Shown here in pieces: positions 31,355 through 42,299 of a stretch of 64,000 nucleotides of DNA. Source of the DNA: Euryodendron excelsum (taxonomy: Eukaryota > Streptophyta > Magnoliopsida > Ericales > Pentaphylacaceae). The notes beneath the pieces were generated by a model, which did no database searches, had not been told where the DNA came from, and saw only the letters and a program-made list of their open reading frames with translations. The stretch is taken from NCBI GenBank assembly GCA_033060915.1, contig CM065399.1, positions 10,496,001 to 10,560,000 on the forward strand. Reading direction: 5' to 3'. The position numbers were made by a program, and so were the translations under genes. How positions within the stretch are numbered: position 1 is the first letter of the stretch; the number at the start of each line of letters is the position of its first letter.

Positions 31355-34352
31355 CCTTCTATACACTCATACACACCCCCATACACTTATACACTAGCCC
31401 CCAACCCTCCTTTGAAAACTTGAAGAGCTGCAATCTGAAGTTTGAAGATTGAAGACAACTATGGAGGATTGAAGACGAAGATCAAGACGAACATCGAAGA
31501 CAAGCAAGGCGCGCAAAATAAATAAGACACAAGGTAGGTTTTCGTTTTACGTTTCTGCACTACCCGCTCTCTCTTCTCTCTCCTAACCCACTTGGGTTTT
31601 CTCTATTTTAATCCCCCATCTCTTTTCCCCCCTTTCTTTGCATGTTTGAAACAAGGGGACTCCCGGTCCATGTGTAGGATTAGACTATTGGAGGGTCATC
31701 GTGTTGGGGGTTTTCCTTTAGGCTAACTGGAGACCACGTGGGTCCGGCCCCCTTGATTATGTGGTGAAGCCTTCACCTTGTATGTTCACGACCCCAAATT
31801 TGCATTGTGCATATGATGATTCTTGCATTCTTCCAAAAGTCATTTTCAAAGTCGTTTTCAAACTTGTTTTCAAAATTGCATCAAAATCCACTTTTTCAAA
31901 ACTTGTTTTCAAAATCACAATCCTAGGGTGATTCTAGCCTTGCAATGGCTAGGATTGCTTTAGGAAAGTGTTACATTCAAAATGACCAATATGGTCCATA
32001 TTTTCAACCTTTGTTGTTTTCAAAACCGCTTTCTTAAAGTGGTTCTAGCCTTTTTATGGTTAGAATCGCTTTAGGAAAGTGAGACGTTTTTATACTTTCC
32101 AAAAAGCTCTCTTTCCAAAAGTTTCTCTTTCTAAAACCCTCTTTTTGAACATGCTTTCCAAAAACTCTTCTTTCCAAAGTTGTTTTCAAAAAAATCCCTC
32201 CAAAAATCTATTTTCCAAAACTTCTCTTTTCAAACTCTTTTCCAAAATACTCTCCTCAAAATCCACTTTCCTAAAAACACTCCCTAAATTCACTTTTCTA
32301 AAAACTCTCTCCAGCAATCTCCTTCCAACAATCTTTCTAAAAAACTCTCTTTCCAAAATCTTCCCTCTAAAAATTCCTCTCTAGATTCCCTTTTAAAAAC
32401 CTTCGTTTCTAAAAACGCACTTTGCAAAAAACTCTTTCCTTAGAGCCCAAGTCAAGCCTTAGAGCTAACAATTAGAAAACCCTAATTTTCTTCCCAAAAA
32501 CATGGTTTTCAAACTTGCCTTAAAACCTAGGTTTCCAAAACCTCTTGTTTTCACATCCAAACTATACACATTTCCAAAACCTATTTTCTACGTCAAAACT
32601 ATAGTCCTTCAAATCTAGGGTTTCTAAAACTTTCCTTTCCAAATCCTTGTCAAATCAAATCTTTCCTTTAAGAAACCAAATCCAATCTCTTGTTTAGGAA
32701 ACTAGATCCAATCCTCAATTTTTAGAAACAAAATCCAATCCCTTCCTAATCCAAACCTTTCCTAGTTAAAATCCTCCCTAATCTTCTATTTTCCTAAATC
32801 TTAAGTCTCCAAAACTTGAACATAAAAATCTTTCCTAAATTTTAAAACTCAAAATCTAAATCTTTCCTAATTCAACTCTCTCCTAATTTCCTACCTTCCT
32901 TAACCATAAGTTTCCTAAAACTTTCAAATCTTTCCTTAAACATTAAGCTACCAAATCTTTCCTAATTCAACCCTTTCCTAATTCTACCCATTTCCAAATC
33001 TTAACTTTCCAAATCTAAGTTTTCAAATCTTTCTTAAACTCAAACCTTTCCTAATCTCAAGATTTTCTAAAATTCAAACTCTAAAACTTTCTAAATCTTA
33101 GACTTTCTAAATTTCAAAACTTTCTAAACTCAAAACTTTCTTATTTTCAAAACTTCCTTGTTTTCTAAACTTTCCAAAATTCAAAACTTTCCTAAGTTGA
33201 AACATTCCAAATTCAAAACTTTCCTCATTCAAAACTTTCGGACCTTTCCTAATTCGAATCTTTCCTAAATTCAATTCAATCTTTTTCCAATCTTCAACGT
33301 CCAACATTCAAGTCCAATCTTTCCTAATCTCAAGTCCTTTCTAAATTCTCTCTTTCTTAAGTCTAGGTTTCCTAAAACCAAGTTTTCAAAAGTCAAGTCT
33401 TTTCAAATCTTCTAATCAAAGTTCAATCTCTCAATCTTCCAATCCAATTTCCAATTCAATCTCTTTCTTCCAATCATATCTTCTATTTTCAATCGGACTC
33501 TTGTCCGAACTACGACTGACCTGGTTCCTCCAAAAGGATACATAAGCAACCCTCATGGGTGCGGTCACAACATTTTTCAAATCTCAAATTCCACAACATT
33601 TTTCAAGTTTCTATTTTCACAAAATCTTTTCAAATCTTTTCAATCTATTTTCAAACTTCCAATTTCAAATTTCTATTTTCAAATCTCTATTTCTAATTTC
33701 TCAAACTTTCCAATTTCAGTTCTATCTTTTCAAATCTCTTCTAAATTCAAATCAAATTCTTCTTTTCAAATTTCTTTCCAAATCTATTTTCCAACTTCTC
33801 TTATCTTGCACTTGCACATCATGCATCATATATTTTCAAACATTCTTTTTCAAAGTGGATGGGATTGAACAATAGTTAGTTAAAGACTCTCATAGGTGAA
33901 TCTAAGGTAGATTGACATATAGGTACCAAAAGGGCGGGGTAGGGTGATGGCTTAGTGCGTCTTCCCTACACGTAACCAACCTCCGAACCTAGAATCACTG
34001 TTTTCAAAGACCAAAAAGGAGTTATTTTTCAAAAAGGGCTAAATGTTTTCCAAAGGTTACCAAACAACCTGTTTTCCTAAAAACCCTCTCTTGAGGAGAT
34101 ATTTTCAAAATCATTTTCCAAAACCTTAAGTGTAGTCTTCGGATTATTCTTAGATTTTAGGTGACCTAACTCACCTTAATCAAGTTAAGTGGCGACTCCA
34201 AACCTTTTCTAAAAGCCCTTACTTCAAATCAATTTTTAATTCAACCCTAGTCGCACTCATTCTTCTAGGAGGGTGAGTTGTAATGAGAAAGTACAGCATT
34301 TTTCCCGTTTGTGTGTATATATTCTTCAAGTGCGAAAAATCTAGGCACAACA

Positions 34353-34734
34353 ACGAGTTTGAAGGGACTTACCATTTCGAAAAGTTCACTCGGAAACGTG
34401 CCAGATTTGAGGGTCTTACCACCTTGAGGAATCAACTTTCTCGAAAGGTGCGCCAGATTTAATTGGAATTAGAATTGAAATTGGAATTAGAAGTGGAATT
34501 GGAAAGGGGACTTACCGTCTTCGAAAAAACGTGCCTGTTGGAATTGGACCGAACATTACCCCCAAGGATATTTTGGTCATTTTGCCTCTATTTGGGCCTG
34601 GTGGGCCCGCGAAGTGGTTTGATTAATGGGTTAGACTTGAAAAGTTGATTTAACTCAGAATATGTCCACATTTACTTGAATACAAGTCTGGATGGATTGG
34701 AGACTACCGAACGGGCAAAAATGGGGTTCTTACA
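34353..34734 (-). repeat. LTR fragment C (minus), target of element A
   Basis: 382 bp matching the U3 end of the family LTR in minus orientation, ending ggggttcttaca at 34734. It begins exactly where the LTR of A ends, inside the CTCGAG-type repeat zone, so A inserted into it and the rest lies left of the window. It in turn sits in the pol linker of B. Confidence 0.82.
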
Positions 34735-35816
34735 GATGTGAATTATTCAGAAGAAATACCAGAAGAAATTTCGAAACAAATAGAAAGACATGAGAATCGT
34801 AGTACCCCAAACATTGAGGAAACATAAATAGTCAATTTGGGGCATAAAGGGGATCCGAAAGAACTCAAAATCAGTACATGATTAGATCAATGGCAGCGCA
34901 AAGAATTATTGGAACTATTATGCACATACCTAGATGTTTTCACTTGGTCTTATCAAGACATGCCTGGGCTGGATGAATCCATTCTTAAACACAGATTACC
35001 CCTAGACTCGCAGATAAAACCTTTTAAGCAAAAGTTGAGGAGATTAAAGCTAGAATGGAGTTTGAAGATTAAAGAAGAAGTGATTAAACAGTTCCAAGCA
35101 GGATTTTTGCAAGTAGTAGAGTATCCCCAATGGCTGGCTAACAATGTCCTTGTACCCAAGAAAGATGGCAAAGTGTGGATGTGTATCGATTTTCGAGACC
35201 TCAATAAGACCAATCCAAAAGATGATTTTCCTCTCCCACATATAGACTTGCTCGTTGACAATACGGCCGGTCATGGACAGCTTCCTATTGCCCTTGTCAC
35301 TGATTCATCCTGGTTGCCATCGATTACTTCACTAAGTGGGTGGAAGCAGTCTCCTATGCTCATGTCACCAAGAAGGTCGTGGACAAGTTTATAAAAAATC
35401 ACATCATCTGCCGATATGGGATTCCTAAATCACTCATCACTGACAATGCCTCCAATCTAAATAATGAGTTGGTATCAAAATTGTGTCAAAGGTTTTACAT
35501 TACTCACTGAAATTCAGTTACTTACCGGCCTTAGATGAACGGAGCAGTAGAAGCAGCTAACAAAAACATCAGGAGAATACTCCGAAAGATGGTCGCCAAC
35601 TACAAAGATTGGCATGAGAAACTTCCTTTTACATTAATGGTCTACCGAACTACCATGAGGGTTTCCACTAGAGGTACTCCCTTCGAGCTGGTCTTCGGCG
35701 TAGAGACAGTCATCCCCATTGAGATTGAGATTTGTTCCCTAAGAATCTTAATGGAAACCAAGTTGAAAGACAGTACGTTCAATTATGCCTGCTAGATGAA
35801 AGACAGTTAGCTGCAG
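34735..35816 (+). pseudogene. Deleted pol of element B (RT start fused to integrase core)
   Basis: The frame from 34909 reads YLDVFTWSYQDMPGLDES and DFRDLNKTNPKDDFPLP up to about 35278. It then jumps to integrase sequence at about 35304, removing the YVDD region, both RNase H domains and the integrase zinc finger (about 2 kb relative to A). Roughly 25 bases at the junction are of unclear origin. Integrase continues with NGAVEAANKNIRRIL (Glu of the triad) and FELVFGVETVIPIEIE. A small deletion near 35765 shifts the frame before the solo LTR. Confidence 0.85.
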
Positions 35817-35821
35817 TTTGT
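35817..35821. repeat. Target-site duplication tttgt, left copy
   Basis: The pair is 40832-40836, directly after the LTR end. Confidence 0.92.
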
Positions 35822-38800
35822 TGTCGCACCCAGATTTTTTGCACTCGAGGAATACACACACAAACAGAAAAAATACTGTACTCTCTCGTTAGAACTCACC
35901 CTCCTAAAAGAATGAGTGCGACTAGGTTTGAATTGAAAATAGATTTGAATAAAGGGCTTTTGGAAAACATTTGGAGTCACCACCTAACTTGATTAAAGTG
36001 AGTTAGGTTACCTAAAAACTAAGCATAATCCGAAAACTACACTTAGGGTTTTGGAAAATAATTTTGAAAATATCTCCTCAAGAGAGGGTTTTTAAGAAAA
36101 ACAGGTTGTTTGGCAACCTTTGGAAAACATTTAGCTCTTTTTTTTTTGAAAAATAACTCCGTTTGGTCTTTGAAAATAGTGATCTAGGTTCGGAAGTTGG
36201 TTACGTGCAGGGAAGTCGCACTAAGCCATCACCCTACCTCGCCCTTTTGGTACCTACATGTCAATCTACCCTAGATTCACCTATGAGAGTCTTTAACTAA
36301 CTAATGTACAATCCTATCCACTTTGAAAAATAGTGTTTGAAAAGAAACTAATATGATGCATGATATGCAAGTGCAATAGAAGAGAGTTAGAAAATAGATT
36401 TGAAAAGAAGAATTTGATTTGATTTTAAAAGAGAGATTTGAAAGGATAGATTTGAAATTGGAAAGTTTGAAAAATTAGAAATAGAGATTTGGAAATAGAA
36501 ATTTAAAATTAGAAGTTTGAAAATAGATTGGAGATTTGAAAAGATTGTAGAGTTTGAGATTTGAAAAATGTGGAGACCGCACCCATAAGGGTTGCCTACA
36601 TATCCTTTTGGAGGAATCAGGTCAGTCGTAGTTCGGACAAGAGTCTGATTAAAAATAGAAGAGTTGATTTGGAAGAAAGAGAATGAATTGGAAATTGGAT
36701 TGGAAGATTGAGAGATTGAACTTTGATTGAAGGATTTGAAAAGACTTGACTTTGAAAAACTTTGTTTTGGGAAACCTAGACTTAAGGACTTCGAAAAGAA
36801 GGATTGGATTGGACTTGGAAAGATTTCAGAAAAGAATTGACTTGAATATTGGACTTGGAAGATTAGGAAAGTTTGGAATTTAGGAAAGATTCGGATTAGG
36901 AAAGTGTCATTTTAGGAAAGTTTTGAATTAGGAAAAGTGTCATTTTAGGAAAGATTTTGAATTGGGAAAGTTTTCGAATTAGGAAAATGTTGGATTAAGA
37001 AAGTTTTGAATTAGGAAACGTTTCGTTTTAAGAAGGTTTTGAAATTGGAAAGTTTTGAATTTAGAAAGTTTCAACTTAGGAAAGTTTTAACTTAAGAAAG
37101 TTTCGAATTTAGAAAGTTTTCGAAATAGGAAAGGTTTTGAAAATAAGGAAGTTTTGAATTTGGAATGTTTTGAGTTTAGAAAGTTTTAGATTTAGAAAGT
37201 TTAGAGTTTGAGAAAATTTTGAGATTAGGAAAGGTTTGAGTTTAAGAAAGATTGGAAAACCTAGTTTTGGAAAGTTAAGATTTGAAAAGGGGTAGAGTTA
37301 GGAAAGGGTTGAATTAGGAAAGATTTGAAAGCTTAATGTTTAAGGAAAGATTTGAAAGTTTTAAGAAACTTATGGTTTAGAAAAGTAGGAAATTAGGAAA
37401 GAGGTGAATTAGGAAATATTTAAATTAGGAAGGGTTAAAATTCCTATTTTCCAAAAACAAGGGATTGAATTTTGTTTTTAAAAGAGAAAATTAGGGTTTC
37501 CTAATCGTCAATTCTAGGGCTTGATTTGAGCATCAAGAAAAGGGATTTTTAGAAAGTGTATTTTTGGAAACAAGTTTTTGGAAGGAAGATTCTAAAGAGG
37601 AGTCTTTTAGAAAGCGTATTTTGAAAAGAGAGAGTTTTTGGAAAGACACCTTAGTGAGGAGCTTTTGGAAAGCGTGTTTTTAGAAACTAGTTTTTGGAAG
37701 AAAATCCTATAAAGGATTTTCTAGAAGGAAGATTTTGGAAAGATTTTTGGTAGAAGATTGTTGGAGAGAGTTTTTAGAAAAGAAATTTGGGAAGCGTTTT
37801 TAGAAAGTGAATTTTGAGGAGAGTATTTTGGAAAGGAATTTAAGAGGAGAAGTTTTAGAAAATAGATTTTTGGAGGAGTTTTTAGAAAACAATTTTGAAA
37901 AGGAGAATTTTTGGAAAGCATGTTAGAAAAGAGATTTTTAGGAGGAGATTTTCAAAAAGAGATTTTTTAGAAGGTATAAAAATGTCACACTTTCCTAAAG
38001 CAATTGTAACCATAAGAAGGTTAGAACCACTTTAGGAAAGCTGTTTTGAAAACAATAAGATTTGAAAATATGAACCATAAAAGTCACTTTAAATGTAACG
38101 CTTTCCTAAAGCAACCCTAGCCATGGAAAGGCTAGAATCACCCTAGGATTGTGATTTTGAAAACAAGTTTTGAAAAAGAGGATTTTGATACAATTTTGAA
38201 AACAACTTTGAAAATAACTTTTGGAATAATGCAAGAATCATGATATGCACAATGCAAATTTGGGGTCGTGAACATACAAGGATAAGGCTTCACCACATAA
38301 TCAAGGGGGTCGAACCCACGCGGTCTATGGTTAGACTAGAAGAAAGCCCCCAACATGGTGACCCTCCAATAGTCTAATCCTACACATGGACCAGGAGTCC
38401 CCTTGTTTCAAACATGCAAAGAAAGGGGGGAAAGAGATGGGAGATTAAAATACAAAAAACCCAAGTGGGTTAGGAGAGAGAAGAGAGAGGGGGGAAGTGC
38501 AGAAACATAAAATGAAAGCCTACCTTGTGTCTTATTTATTTTGCTTGTTTTGCGCGTCTTGCTTTTCTTCTATCTTCGTCTTCAATCTTCAAAAGTTGTC
38601 TTCAATCTTCAAAACTTCAGATTGCAGCTCTTCAAGTCTTCAAAAGAGCGTTGGAGGCTGGTGTATAAGTGTATAGGAGGCTTAGGGTTTGTGTATGGTG
38701 GCTAGGGTTTGGAAAACCTAGAGAAACTAGGGTTTTGGGAGTATACGAGCTCTGTATATCGAATATTGGTGTTTTTAGATTGAGTTTTCGGACCCCTTTC

Positions 38801-40831
38801 ATGCTAGAGGAGGCTCTGTATTTATAGAGATGGGATAGACCTGGCGCCTGTTGCAATGGCGCCAGGCCAAAAATGCTTCTGCCAAATATTGGCTTGGTGC
38901 CACTACTAGTGGTGCCAGCCAATTAGGAAACTATTAAGGTTGGCAAGCAACGTATCTTTGACTAGATTTGGGCGTCTGTACTAGTGACTACCATACAATT
39001 TTTAGCCTGGCTTCACTAGAAGTGACTCTAGAAAGTCCGGGAATGATTTAAGGGACTAAGAATGGCCTGGAAGGCTGGAAAAGAGCAGGAGCACTTAGAA
39101 TAGTGTCCCAGAGGTATTTGACTTGAAAAATGAGGATAAGATGTGTCGGAAGGGTTGACCGGGCTTTTAGGGGCAAAACGGTCAATCGAATCGGGAAGCT
39201 GCTGGGACGGACTCGGACTGTCCAGGAAGAAAACTCATAATTTGGAAACATTATTCAGAATGTTCCCAAAGGTTGCAGGTTTGATACCTACAGCCGGTGT
39301 GGTCGGAAAAGGTGACTGGCCCACTAGGGGCAAAACGGTCATTTCACACCGAGTTTGTCAGAACTGACTCAGAATGATCCGGAAAGATAGAGGAAGGTTG
39401 AGAATACTATAAGAAGCAATCTCATGAGGTTACCGGTTTGATACCCAGAGCTGGTGTGGTCGGAAAAGGAGACTGGCCCACTAGGGGCAAAGCAATCATT
39501 TTATACCGGGTTTGCCGGAATTGACTCGGAATGATCCAAAAGGATGAAGAAAGGTTGAGAATACTATAAAGAGCATTCTCGGGAAGTTACCGGTTTGATA
39601 TCCAGAGCCGGTGTGGTTCCCGGGGCGTTCGAATGCCTAGGGGCAAAATGGTCATTTTGACCAGAAAGTCTCGGAATTGGCCCGAAACTTACTAGAAGAC
39701 ACCTAATCATGCCAGACTGCTTTTAAGACAATCTTAGATGGTTGGACTCACCGTTCTAAGGACTCAAGTGTGTTCTCAAGAAACGTATCAGAAAAGGCCC
39801 AAGGGGTAGTTTGGTCATTTTTCACCAAAGTGGGCTAGCAGGCACTGGTGTTGACTTGGGTTTTGAGTGTTTCCGCCACTCTGACAGTGGTCAAATGATA
39901 TAGGGGTTTGTTGGCAATTCCCTCTATCGACCTGTTTGCGAGTATTTCCGCTATTCTAACGGTTGTGATGTTTGCCAGTATTTCCGCTACTCTAACAGTT
40001 CACGATCATTCCCGAGACTGCCTAATCTCAGGAAGCTACTAAAGGGACTTTGCGCCTGAGAATTAACTTTCTTGAAAGGCGTGCCTAAACGGACATTTCT
40101 GCATTGGCGGGCTAGCAGGCGCCAAAGGTGGACCGTTCTACCATTTAGGGGACTTGGAGTCTCGTCCCAGTTGACAGGTTTAAAGGGACTTACCGCTCCG
40201 AAGAGACTTTCTTCAGAAAACGTGCCGGACCGTCTCGAGGAATCAACTGTCTCAAGAGAGGGATTGGAATTAGAAAGGGGTCTTATTGTCTTCGGAAAGA
40301 CGTGCCTGATTGGAGTAGATTTACTATCTCGAGGAATCAACTGTCTCGAGAGAGGGATTGGAAAGGGGTCTTATCGTCTTTGAAAAGACGCGCCTGATTG
40401 GAGTAGATTTACCATCTCAAAGAATCAACTATCTCGAGAGAGGGATTGGAATTGGAAAGGGGTCTTACTGTCTTTGGAAAGACGTGCCTGATTGGAGTAG
40501 ATTTACGGTCTCAAGGAATCAACTGTCTCGAGAGAGGGATTGGAATTGGAAAGAGGATTTACCATCTTCAGAAAGACGTGCCTGATTGGAGTAAATTTAC
40601 CGTCTCGAGGAATCAACTGTCTTGAGAGAGGGATTGGAATTGGAAAGGGCAATGCCCCTAAGGGCATTTTAGTCATTTTGCCTCTATTTGGGCTTGGTGG
40701 GCCGCGAAGTGATAGACAGACGGGATTTAGACTTAGAGAGTTGGTTTCGATTTGGAATACGTCCATATTGACTTGAGTACAAGTCTGGACAGAGTGTAGA
40801 CTGTCAAGCGGTCAAAAATGGGGTGCTTACA
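35822..40831 (-). repeat. Solo LTR 1, inserted in integrase of B
   Basis: 5,010 bp, from tgtcgcaccc to gtgcttaca, flanked by tttgt. Only one LTR and no internal region, so two LTRs recombined or the interior was lost. It has the polypurine-type tract (36720-37980), TATA box at 38819-38826 (minus), three 157-bp units (from about 39278) and about five ~85-bp units (40228-40640). Confidence 0.93.
40228..40640 (-). repeat. ~85-bp tandem array in solo LTR 1
   Basis: About five units built on ctcgaggaatcaactgtctc with an attggagtagatttac segment not seen in the E1 arrays, so the array evolved separately. Confidence 0.8.
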
Positions 40832-40860
40832 TTTGTCATACTCAGTGTTACAGAAGACAA

Positions 40861-41097
40861 ATGGATAGGGCATTAGATAAGAAGATGTGGCCTCGATCAT
40901 TCCAACAGGGAGATTTGGTACTAAAAAAGGTATTTCCCCATCAGGAAGCAGCACAAGGGAAATTTGCTCCAAACTATGAAGGGTCGTTCGTGATAAAGAA
41001 GGTCTTGTTTGGAGGAGCTCTCATTTTGGAGGAATTGGATGGCCAAGAATTTCCTAGTCCATTGAATTTAGATGCTGTTAAACATTATTACATATAG
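40861..41097 (+). pseudogene. Integrase C-terminal remnant of element B
   Basis: Reads WPRSFQQGDLVLKKVFPHQEAAQ, then NYEGSFVIKKVLFGGALILEEL, ending KHYYI, closely matching A at 24960-25181. Severed from the catalytic core by solo LTR 1. Confidence 0.88.
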
Positions 41098-41455
41098 TTC
41101 TGAAAGCTAGACCTCTAGTTTCTGTGCAGAAGTAATAAAATTTACTTTCCCTAATCTCAGCTAATCAATCGAGCATGATTTTAATGGTAAAGCTCTATGG
41201 ACTAAGCAATTTAATTTCAAAATGACGAGAGGCCCTCATTTCATCTCCCATATAGTTAAAAAAAAAAAAAAAAAACAACCTTTGTCAAACCCTTAGAGCC
41301 GGTTACTTTCTTTCAAAGACATCTCCTAACTGGGTGATCACGATAGGACAAGATAAAGCACTAAGGATATGTGTAAAAAAAAAAAAGGACCCCTGAAGCG
41401 CTATTATTCCAAGTCTTCAAAAGTGCTACTGTTAGCATTGTTATTTAAAAAAAAG

Positions 41456-41456
<1 letters not shown>

Positions 41457-41496
<40 letters not shown>
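41457..41496 (+). repeat. Run of 40 G
   Basis: An uninterrupted G homopolymer in the post-integrase spacer of B. The matching place in A (25525-25565) is A-rich, not G-rich. It could be polymerase slippage or a sequencing/assembly artefact. Confidence 0.95.
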
Positions 41497-41498
<2 letters not shown>

Positions 41499-42294
41499 TA
41501 AGGTATCAAAAGAAAGATAAGAATACGTAGAAAAGTGCTAGCAGACCAAAAATCATTAATAGTGATCACTAGTAAAATGGTAGGTTTGAGCCATTTTCTT
41601 TTCATTCAAAAGTGAAAACCCACATACCAAACGTTAAAGTCCTTTCAGATTTGAATTAAATTGCTTAGTCCAAATGAGCTTACCAAAATACGCTCATGGC
41701 AAGGAAAGCTGGGAGATGGCGCAAGTGGTATTTAGAAGTTTCTCAACAGAAACCAGGGATCGGGCTAAGGAAAGAGAAAGAGAGAAGAGAGAAAATAAGC
41801 ACATTTCCGAGGATACGGTGAAAACCCAAAAGGGCATTGTAGGTAAAAGAGTAGGGATGTGGCAAGATACAAAACTGTCGACCTTGGTGAATACCTGTAA
41901 TGGCGCCTTGGTGCAAAAATGACAAAGTTGGGTTTGGCGAAAACTTTCACGGGCACTAGTAGTAAAAATAGCGAAAAAAAAGGGGATTGGGGTGTAGGAG
42001 ATAATTTGAGGCATGAGCATTCCTAAAAGTCATGAGTATGAAAGTAGCAGTGAGAAAGTCAGAAGGTGTCTTGAAAAGCATTCTCTGGATTAGCCCAATT
42101 AAGGTTAAAAGAAGCAAAGGCTCCCTTCATAGGACAATAAGTCAGTCAGAGTATCAAACCAGAAGGAGTAATTTTTCATTTAACTGCTACTTTCATTAAA
42201 CTTTTCTCAAGTTTGCTTCTTATACTGACCATGCAGGAAAAGCATCTCAAAAGTATGGAAGGCTACAAGTCCATAAGGCAAAAATTATACGATA

Positions 42295-42299
42295 CTAAA
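42295..42299. repeat. Target-site duplication ctaaa, left copy
   Basis: The pair is 47560-47564. Confidence 0.92.

Larger units (their letters stand above)
21952..34352 (+). mobile_element. Element A, right part: pol, antisense DUF7745-like gene, PPT and 3' LTR
   Basis: Continues the frame broken at 2925. Order: RT, RNase H, archaeal-type RNase H, integrase, A-rich spacer, antisense gene, intron-bearing leader, PPT, 3' LTR. It ends at 34352 inside LTR fragment C. Its own target duplication cannot be checked because the left end is outside the window. Confidence 0.92.
29481..34352 (+). repeat. 3' LTR of element A
   Basis: 4,872 bp, from TGTAAGCACC to GGCACAACA. In order: three ~83-bp units (about 29696-29900), three 157-bp units (30395-30865), GGCGCC palindromes (31095-31155), TATA box (31209-31216), teloboxes (31300-31354), donor-like AAG/GTAGG (31534), and the pyrimidine-rich tract (32080-33500). 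Its internal end joins the PPT and its outer end lies in fragment C. Confidence 0.93.
34735..35821 (+). mobile_element. Element B, first visible part: pol linker, RT start, integrase core
   Basis: An older plus-strand relative of A. The linker and RT start match A at 2764-2925 plus 21957 onward, without the E1 insertion. It is interrupted at 35821 by a solo LTR and continues at 40832. Confidence 0.9.
40832..42299 (+). mobile_element. Element B, second part: integrase C terminus and A-rich spacer
   Basis: Begins with the second tttgt and continues the integrase tail to a TAG at 41095-41097. The spacer 41098-42299 matches 25182-26400 of A. Interrupted at 42299 by solo LTR 2. Confidence 0.9.
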
